A DNA stretch of 8,207 bases from Paludibacter sp. (lineage in GTDB: Bacteria; Bacteroidota; Bacteroidia; Bacteroidales; Paludibacteraceae). The notes below the pieces were generated by a model. It saw nothing but the letters and a program-made list of their open reading frames with translations, was not told the DNA's origin and did not search any database. The translations under genes were made by a program, and so were the position numbers. Shown one piece after another: positions 1 through 5,366 of this stretch (its first letter is position 1; the number at the start of each line of letters is the position of its first letter). The stretch is taken from contig JAQWCZ010000082.1 in NCBI GenBank assembly GCA_028705705.1, positions 1 to 8,207 of the forward strand, written 5' to 3'.

Positions 1-2855
1 TGTCGATTTACGCCACGGATGCATCGCCTTACCGGCAGTTGCCGCTGGCAGTAGCTTATCCGAAAGATGCGAAGGATATACAGGAGTTGATAGGTTTTGC
101 ACGGGAGCAAAAGGTCAATCTGATTCCGCGGACTGCCGGTACTTCGTTGGCCGGACAGGTGGTTGGGGAAGGCCTGGTAGTGGATGTGTCCAGGTACATG
201 ACCGGTATCATCGAACTGAATACCAAAGAGAAATGGGTGAAAGTACAGCCGGGAGTGATTTTGGATGAACTGAATAAATTCCTTGCGCCACACGGATTGT
301 TTTTCGGTCCGGAGACCTCCACTTCCAATCGTTGTATGATAGGCGGGATGGTCGGTAACAATGCCTGCGGGGCACATTCCCTGATTTATGGCAGCACACG
401 CGACCACCTCCTCAGTGTAAAAGTATTGCTCAGTGATGGCAGTGAAACGGTGTTTGAATCTGTTTCAGTCGGAGAATTTGAGCAGAAATGCATGGGGGAT
501 AAGCTTGAAAATCAGATTTACCGTCAGTTAAAAGAGATACTTTCCAACCCGGAGAACCAAAAGGAAATCAGGGAACAGTACCCCGACAAACAACTTCGCC
601 GCAGAAATACCGGCTACGCAATTGATATATTGCTCGATTCGGCACCTTTTACGCCCGATGCACCTGATTTGAATGTGGCTAAGTTAATTGCCGGATCGGA
701 AGGTACCCTGGCTTTCATCACCGAAATAAAACTGAATTTAGTGCCACTTCCGCCGAAAGTCAAAGGCGTGATGGCAGCACATTTCGAAACCATGGAAGAC
801 GCGTTGGAAGCCAACCTGATAGCATTGGAATTTCAACCGGGAGCCGTGGAGATGATGGACAGAACCATCCTGGAACTGACGAAAGACAATATCAGTCAAC
901 AACCCAACCGCTTTTTCCTGTCCGGCAACCCCGAAGCCATTCTGATTATCGAATTTGCACGGGAGACCAAAGAGGAAATTGAAACTATTTGTCAGCAAAT
1001 GGAAGCTAAGTTGCGTACACGAGAACTCGGTTTCCATTACCCTGTTATCTGGGGAAAAGACATCAACAGGATATGGAATCTGCGTAAATCAGGACTGGGT
1101 GTCCTTTCGAATATGAAAGGAGATGCAAAACCAGTGAGTCTGATTGAAGATACGGCTGTTCCGGTGCAGCATCTTTTGGCTTATATTGCTGAATTCAAAC
1201 AATTGCTGGCAAGCTATCGCCTTTCCTGCGTGTATCATGCCCATGTGGGGACGGGTGAGTTACACCTGCGACCGGTACTGAATTTAAAACTCAAAGAAGA
1301 TGTGAAAATCTTCCGGGAACTCGGTACCAAAGTCGCTTTGTTGGTGAAGAGGCACAAGGGTTCGTTGAGCGGGGAACATGGCGACGGTCGCTTGCGTGGT
1401 GAGTTTATTCCGCTGATGGTCGGCAAAAAGAACTACGAACTGCTCAAACAAATCAAGCAAACCTGGGATCCGGACAATATTTTCAATCCCGGAAAGATTA
1501 CCGATACGCCCCCGATGGATACTTCGTTGCGGTATGAGCCGGGACAGCCGACACGTGAGATAGAGACCATTTTTAGTTTTAATACTGAAATGGGTTACAT
1601 ACGGGCGGTTGAGAAATGCAATGGCTCAGGTGATTGCCGGAAGACTGAGATAACCGGTGGACTGATGTGCCCGAGTTACATGGCATCGCGAGATGAACAG
1701 CAAACAACCCGTGCCCGTGCGAACATCCTGCGGGAATATCTGACACATTCTACCAAACAGAATCCGTTCGACCACGAAGAAATATACAAAGTGCTTGATT
1801 TATGCCTTTCCTGCAAGGGCTGTAAATCCGAATGTCCCTCGAATGTGGACATGGCCAAGCTGAAAGCGGAATTTCTGCAACATTACCACGATGCCAACGG
1901 AATACCCCTGCGCACCAAACTGATTGCGAACATTAACAGCCTCAACGCGATTGGTTCGAAAATGCCGGCGTTGACCAATTTCATATTGGATAAAACCGCC
2001 TTGCCATCGTTGCTTGGTTTTACTTCAGAACGAAAACTGCCTTTGCTTGCCAACCAAACTTTCAGCAGTTGGTATAAAAAACATTATCCGGTCCTGGTGA
2101 AGTCGGCCAAACTTAAAAAAGGCAAGAAAGTCTATTTGTTTAATGATGAATTTACCAATCATTACGATGTGGAAGTAGGTCAGAAAGCCGTGAAATTGCT
2201 GGTCGCACTTGGTTATGAAGTCATTATTCCCGTACATGCAGAAAGTGGCAGGGCCTTCATTTCAAAAGGATTAATACGGAGAGCGAAGAAGCTGGCCGAA
2301 AAGAATGTACGTCTGCTGAAAAATCTTATTACGAAGGAAACCCCTTTGATTGGCATTGAGCCTTCCTCCATTCTTTCTTTCCGTGATGAATATCCCGGGT
2401 TGGTAGAAGCCTCCTTGCGCCAAGATGCCAAACAATTAGCCGGTCATACTTACTTAATCGATGAATTTATCGTGCAGGAATTCAAAGCCGGCAGGATAGA
2501 TGCCACCGTTTTTCATGAGGAAGAAAAAAACATCAGTCTGCATTGCCATTGTCACCAGAAAGCCATAGCTTCTTCCCAATCGACATTAGACATGCTCTCC
2601 ATCCCGAAAAATTATCATGTCACCGAAATTCCTTCGGGATGTTGCGGTATGGCGGGTTCCTTCGGATACGAAAAAGAACATTACGAACTCTCGCAGCAAA
2701 TTGGGGAATTAGTACTATTCAAACAGGTCGAACAATTACCCGAAAATACGCTGGTGGTCGCACAGGGCACCAGTTGTCGCTCGCAAATCAAGGATGGAAC
2801 GAAAAGGGAGGCATTGCATCCTGTGGAGGTATTGTATGGGGCGTTGAGGAAGTAG
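1..2855 (+). CDS. FAD-binding and Fe-S-binding 2-hydroxyacid dehydrogenase fusion (YdiJ/GlcD-GlpC type), 5' partial
   Basis: Probably oxidises a D-2-hydroxyacid (D-lactate, glycolate or D-2-hydroxyglutarate type) with FAD and passes electrons through Fe-S clusters, likely to the quinone pool at the inner membrane; the substrate cannot be read from sequence. The reading frame is open to the left edge (first full codon at 3), so the TTG at 39 is not a convincing start: the residues before it (SIYATDASPYRQ) match the usual N-terminal region of this family. A few tens of residues are missing. Domains in order: FAD-binding loop PRTAGTSLAGQ at 126-158; second FAD-contact stretch with GGMVGNNACGAHS within 306-410; FAD-oxidase C-terminal half with HAHVGTGELHLRP at 1236-1274, SGEHGDGRLRGEF at 1368-1406 and FNPGKI at 1482-1499; three-cysteine Fe-S motif (codons at 1617, 1635, 1668); CxxCxxCxxxCP motif (codons at 1803, 1812, 1821, 1833); and a C-terminal CCG domain with HCHCHQKA, GCCGMAGSFGYE (CC codons 2640-2645) and GTSCRSQI. 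The preceding CCG-like half has no cysteines. No terminator is visible after the stop. Confidence 0.93.
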   Translation, partial: SIYATDASPYRQLPLAVAYPKDAKDIQELIGFAREQKVNLIPRTAGTSLAGQVVGEGLVVDVSRYMTGIIELNTKEKWVKVQPGVILDELNKFLAPHGLFFGPETSTSNRCMIGGMVGNNACGAHSLIYGSTRDHLLSVKVLLSDGSETVFESVSVGEFEQKCMGDKLENQIYRQLKEILSNPENQKEIREQYPDKQLRRRNTGYAIDILLDSAPFTPDAPDLNVAKLIAGSEGTLAFITEIKLNLVPLPPKVKGVMAAHFETMEDALEANLIALEFQPGAVEMMDRTILELTKDNISQQPNRFFLSGNPEAILIIEFARETKEEIETICQQMEAKLRTRELGFHYPVIWGKDINRIWNLRKSGLGVLSNMKGDAKPVSLIEDTAVPVQHLLAYIAEFKQLLASYRLSCVYHAHVGTGELHLRPVLNLKLKEDVKIFRELGTKVALLVKRHKGSLSGEHGDGRLRGEFIPLMVGKKNYELLKQIKQTWDPDNIFNPGKITDTPPMDTSLRYEPGQPTREIETIFSFNTEMGYIRAVEKCNGSGDCRKTEITGGLMCPSYMASRDEQQTTRARANILREYLTHSTKQNPFDHEEIYKVLDLCLSCKGCKSECPSNVDMAKLKAEFLQHYHDANGIPLRTKLIANINSLNAIGSKMPALTNFILDKTALPSLLGFTSERKLPLLANQTFSSWYKKHYPVLVKSAKLKKGKKVYLFNDEFTNHYDVEVGQKAVKLLVALGYEVIIPVHAESGRAFISKGLIRRAKKLAEKNVRLLKNLITKETPLIGIEPSSILSFRDEYPGLVEASLRQDAKQLAGHTYLIDEFIVQEFKAGRIDATVFHEEEKNISLHCHCHQKAIASSQSTLDMLSIPKNYHVTEIPSGCCGMAGSFGYEKEHYELSQQIGELVLFKQVEQLPENTLVVAQGTSCRSQIKDGTKREALHPVEVLYGALRK

Positions 2856-2988
2856 TATTATTATTCCTGTAGTCAAACCTATGCCAGAAAACGAACATCT
2901 AGTTCTACATAAATATTTTGTCCTTCAAAATTTAATTCTTTCCTTTGCGTGTGCATAAGTTACCAGAGTAATAAGGTCAGAGGAGGTG

Positions 2989-3016
2989 TTTGATTAAATC
3001 TCCGCTACTAAGCTTG
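2989..3016 (+). promoter_or_regulatory. Weak Bacteroidota-type promoter candidate for rnr
   Basis: TTTG at 2989-2992 is followed after 16 bases by TAAGCTTG at 3009-3016. The second box matches the Bacteroidota -7 consensus TAnnTTTG at all but one defined position. The known spacing from the -33 TTTG box is usually a few bases longer, so this is only a candidate. It would give a leader of roughly 125 bases before the rnr start codon. The -7 box overlaps the inverted repeat at 3006-3023. Confidence 0.22.
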
Positions 3017-3023
3017 TTTAGTA
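3006..3023. repeat. Perfect 6-bp inverted repeat TACTAA-N6-TTAGTA
   Basis: TACTAA at 3006-3011 and its reverse complement TTAGTA at 3018-3023 flank a six-base spacer. It could be a protein-binding half-site pair or a weak RNA hairpin. In AT-rich DNA such a short repeat can also arise by chance. It lies about 130 bases before the rnr start and overlaps the candidate -7 box. Confidence 0.3.
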
Positions 3024-3132
3024 AGAAAATAAAGTGTAAATAAGGTAAATATCAGTGAAACATATCTCATGACATTCTAAGTATTTACTAAATGTGACTT
3101 ATGTAGTTTAATAATTAATCGAAAAAAAATCT

Positions 3133-3153
3133 ATGATACAACCTTCAAAATGA
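3133..3153 (+). promoter_or_regulatory. Possible six-codon upstream reading frame overlapping the rnr start (ATGA)
   Basis: An ATG at 3133, two bases after an A-rich run (3122-3129), opens the frame MIQPSK and stops at a TGA (3151-3153) that overlaps the rnr ATG (3150-3152) in the arrangement ATGA. Bacteroidota usually lack Shine-Dalgarno sites and favour A/T-rich sequence before starts, and the A-run sits closer to this ATG than to the rnr ATG. Termination at the overlap could recharge ribosomes onto rnr by translational coupling. This is inference from position only; a chance ATG is quite possible. Confidence 0.2.
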
Positions 3154-5291
3154 AACGAAAAAAGAGTAAAAGAGGCGGCAGTACCCGCATCCGCAAATCA
3201 GAATTAATTCAGAACATCGTTAACCTGTTCAATGAAAACCCGGAAAAGAATTTCAATTACAGGCAGGTAGCCAAACATCTCGATATCAACAACGAATCGC
3301 AACGGGTATATGTTCACGAGTTACTGTACCAGCTTTGGGATGAGGACTTCCTGGTAGAAATCTCACGTGGCAAGTTCAAACTGAACTCGCGCGGAGGTTA
3401 CATCACGGGCACCATCGACCGTCAGGGCGTAAAGACATATTTGATTCCGGATGATGGCGGCGAACCTATTTTCATCCCGGAAAGAAAGACCAACCACGCT
3501 TTGCTGAATGACAAAGTAAAAGTATTCCTTTATGCCCGTCGGAAGGGACAAATGCCGGAAGGTGAAGTGGTGGATATCATGGAAAGGGCCAAAGATACTT
3601 TCGTGGGTATCCTCGATGTATCTGATAATTTTGCCTTCCTGGTGTGTGATAACCGCGTGCTTACCAATGATGTTTTCATCCCGAAGAATAAACTGAACGG
3701 GGCGAAGAATGGTCAGAAGGTAGTCGTGAAACTGATGCAATGGGAGCCGAACATGAAAAGTCCGGTCGGCGAAGTGATTGACATCCTCGGTGACAAAGGC
3801 AACAACGACACCGAAATGCACGCGATTTTAGCCGAATTCGGTCTGCCCTATAAATATCCTGAGCAGGTAGATGCTGCTGCTGATAAGATTGATGCCGGCA
3901 TTACCCCTGAAGAGGTCGCCAAACGCATCGACATGCGCGGAGTCACCACCTTCACCATCGACCCGCGTGATGCCAAGGATTTCGACGATGCCTTATCGCT
4001 CCGTAAACTGAAGGATGGATTGTGGGAAGTGGGCGTTCACATTGCCGACGTAACCCATTACGTGCGACAGGGAAGCATCATCGACAAGGAAGGAAAAGAA
4101 AGGGCGACATCTGTTTATTTAGTGGATCGTACCATCCCGATGTTGCCCGAACATTTATCTAACGGCATCTGCTCGCTTCGTCCGGATGAAGACAAACTGA
4201 CTTATTCGGTTATCTTCCAGATGACTGATGATGCTGAAATAAAACATTATGAAATTGCCAAAACAGTGACCCGCAGCGACAGGCGTTTTACGTACGAAGA
4301 AGCGCAACAGGTCATCGAAACAGGTAAAGGAGATTTCAAAGAGGAGATACTGACACTCGACCACTTAGCCAAAATCCTGCGAAAAAAGCGCTTCGATAAC
4401 GGCGCCATCGCTTTCGACCGGGTGGAAGTACGTTTTGAAATCGACGACAAAGGCAAGCCGCTTTCTGTTTTCTTCAAAGAACAAAAGGATGCCAATAAGT
4501 TGATCGAGGAATTCATGTTGCTGGCGAATAAGACCGTTGCAACCCACATTGGCAAACCAGGCAGAGGTCAGAAAGCCAAAACTTTCGTGTATAGGGTGCA
4601 TGATGTACCCAATCCCGACAAGCTCGAAAACTTCTCGCAGTTTATCCGTAAATTTGGTTATAACCTGAAAACATCGGGGAAGCAGTCGGCCATTTCCAGC
4701 GCCATCAACAACCTGCTCGACCAGGTAGAAGGTAAAAAAGAACAGAACCTGATTGAAACATTAGCGATTCGTTCGATGGCGAAAGCGATATATACCACCG
4801 ATAACCTCGGGCATTACGGACTGGCATTCGACTACTACACTCACTTCACCTCGCCCATTCGCCGGTATCCGGACATGATGGTGCATCGCTTGCTGGAACG
4901 CTACGCATCAGGAGGCAAAGGTGTGAATCAACATGAATACGAAGAACTTTGCAAGCACAGTTCCGACATGGAACAACTGGCTGCGAATGCCGAACGCGCT
5001 TCCATTAAGTATAAGCAGGTCGAATTCATGGCGCAACATGTGGGCAAGGTCTTCGATGGCGTAATTTCAGGCGTAACCGAGTGGGGTATCTATGTGGAAC
5101 TTGTCGAAAATAAATGCGAAGGCATGATTCCCATCCGCGACTTAGACGATGACTACTATACTTTCGATGAAAAGAATTATTGCTTGGTCGGCCGCCGCTA
5201 CCACAAGAAATTCCAGTTAGGCGACGAACTAACCGTGCGGGTTGCGAAGGCCAATCTGGATAAGAAGCAGTTGGATTTTGTGCTGGCGTAG
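3150..5291 (+). CDS. rnr: Ribonuclease R (RNB-family 3'-5' exoribonuclease)
   Basis: RNase R degrades RNA from the 3' end in the cytoplasm, including structured RNA, and in other bacteria takes part in rRNA quality control, mRNA turnover and trans-translation. The 713-residue protein has the family order: basic N-terminus (MKRKKSKRGG), winged-helix domain about residues 14-80, two cold-shock-type OB folds about 84-215, RNB catalytic domain about 260-585, and an S1 domain about 632-712. The catalytic metal site DPRDAKDFDDA is intact, with D271, D277, D279 and D280, matching the spacing of the four aspartates in the E. coli enzyme. GVHIADVTHYV (Y304) and the conserved YTHFTSPIRRYPD stretch (563-575) follow. 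The protein ends at QLDFVLA immediately after the S1 fold, so the lysine-rich tail of E. coli RNase R is absent. The ATG at 3150 gives the expected lysine-rich beginning; there is no Shine-Dalgarno site. It converges with the regulator downstream, 75 bases away. Confidence 0.97.
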   Translation: MKRKKSKRGGSTRIRKSELIQNIVNLFNENPEKNFNYRQVAKHLDINNESQRVYVHELLYQLWDEDFLVEISRGKFKLNSRGGYITGTIDRQGVKTYLIPDDGGEPIFIPERKTNHALLNDKVKVFLYARRKGQMPEGEVVDIMERAKDTFVGILDVSDNFAFLVCDNRVLTNDVFIPKNKLNGAKNGQKVVVKLMQWEPNMKSPVGEVIDILGDKGNNDTEMHAILAEFGLPYKYPEQVDAAADKIDAGITPEEVAKRIDMRGVTTFTIDPRDAKDFDDALSLRKLKDGLWEVGVHIADVTHYVRQGSIIDKEGKERATSVYLVDRTIPMLPEHLSNGICSLRPDEDKLTYSVIFQMTDDAEIKHYEIAKTVTRSDRRFTYEEAQQVIETGKGDFKEEILTLDHLAKILRKKRFDNGAIAFDRVEVRFEIDDKGKPLSVFFKEQKDANKLIEEFMLLANKTVATHIGKPGRGQKAKTFVYRVHDVPNPDKLENFSQFIRKFGYNLKTSGKQSAISSAINNLLDQVEGKKEQNLIETLAIRSMAKAIYTTDNLGHYGLAFDYYTHFTSPIRRYPDMMVHRLLERYASGGKGVNQHEYEELCKHSSDMEQLAANAERASIKYKQVEFMAQHVGKVFDGVISGVTEWGIYVELVENKCEGMIPIRDLDDDYYTFDEKNYCLVGRRYHKKFQLGDELTVRVAKANLDKKQLDFVLA

Positions 5292-5366
5292 AGATTCTGA
5301 TATTATATGGGACTATCCAAAATTTTGCGTACAATGTCAAAAGACTGGTAAATAGGTATATTGACG
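5292..5366. other. Convergent intergenic gap with short palindromes
   Basis: The 3' ends of rnr and the regulator face each other here. The gap is AT-rich and contains the 10-bp palindrome CAAAATTTTG (5318-5327); a second, TTGACGTCAA (5361-5370), overlaps the regulator's stop codon. TTTTG at 5323-5327 and CAAAA at 5338-5342 could pair as a weak 5-bp stem. GTCAAAA occurs twice, exactly 30 bases apart (5336 and 5366). None of these is a classical stem plus T-run, so transcription end sites for the two genes cannot be assigned with confidence. Confidence 0.4.

Larger units (their letters stand above)
2856..3149. other. AT-rich intergenic region upstream of rnr
   Basis: This gap separates the dehydrogenase from rnr and is too long for tight operon coupling, so rnr probably has its own promoter here. 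No reading frame of believable length is present on either strand. It holds a perfect 6-bp inverted repeat (3006-3023), a weak promoter-like pair (2989-3016), an imperfect hairpin at 3072-3095 (arms ACATT/AATGT and AGTA/TACT with two bulges and a tiny loop) and an A-run at 3122-3129 just before the rnr start region. No strong G+C-rich hairpin plus T-run that would end the upstream transcript is visible. Confidence 0.7.

Noticed and set aside
39..41. TTG at 39 as the true start of the dehydrogenase
   Set aside because: The frame is open to the left edge and the codons before it encode SIYATDASPYRQ, which resembles the conserved N-terminal part of this family.
2543..2872. Open frame of 109 codons overlapping the dehydrogenase 3' end
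   Set aside because: It runs out of frame over the CCG domain, has no recognisable features and ends just past the real stop; it is a shadow of the coding sequence.
2975..3046. AGGAGG followed by a short TTG-started frame in the intergenic gap
   Set aside because: Only three bases separate AGGAGG from TTG, the frame is about 19 codons, and Bacteroidota rarely use Shine-Dalgarno sites; most likely chance.
3363..3821. 152-codon minus-strand frame inside rnr
   Set aside because: It lies entirely antisense to well-conserved rnr codons and its translation shows no domain-like pattern.
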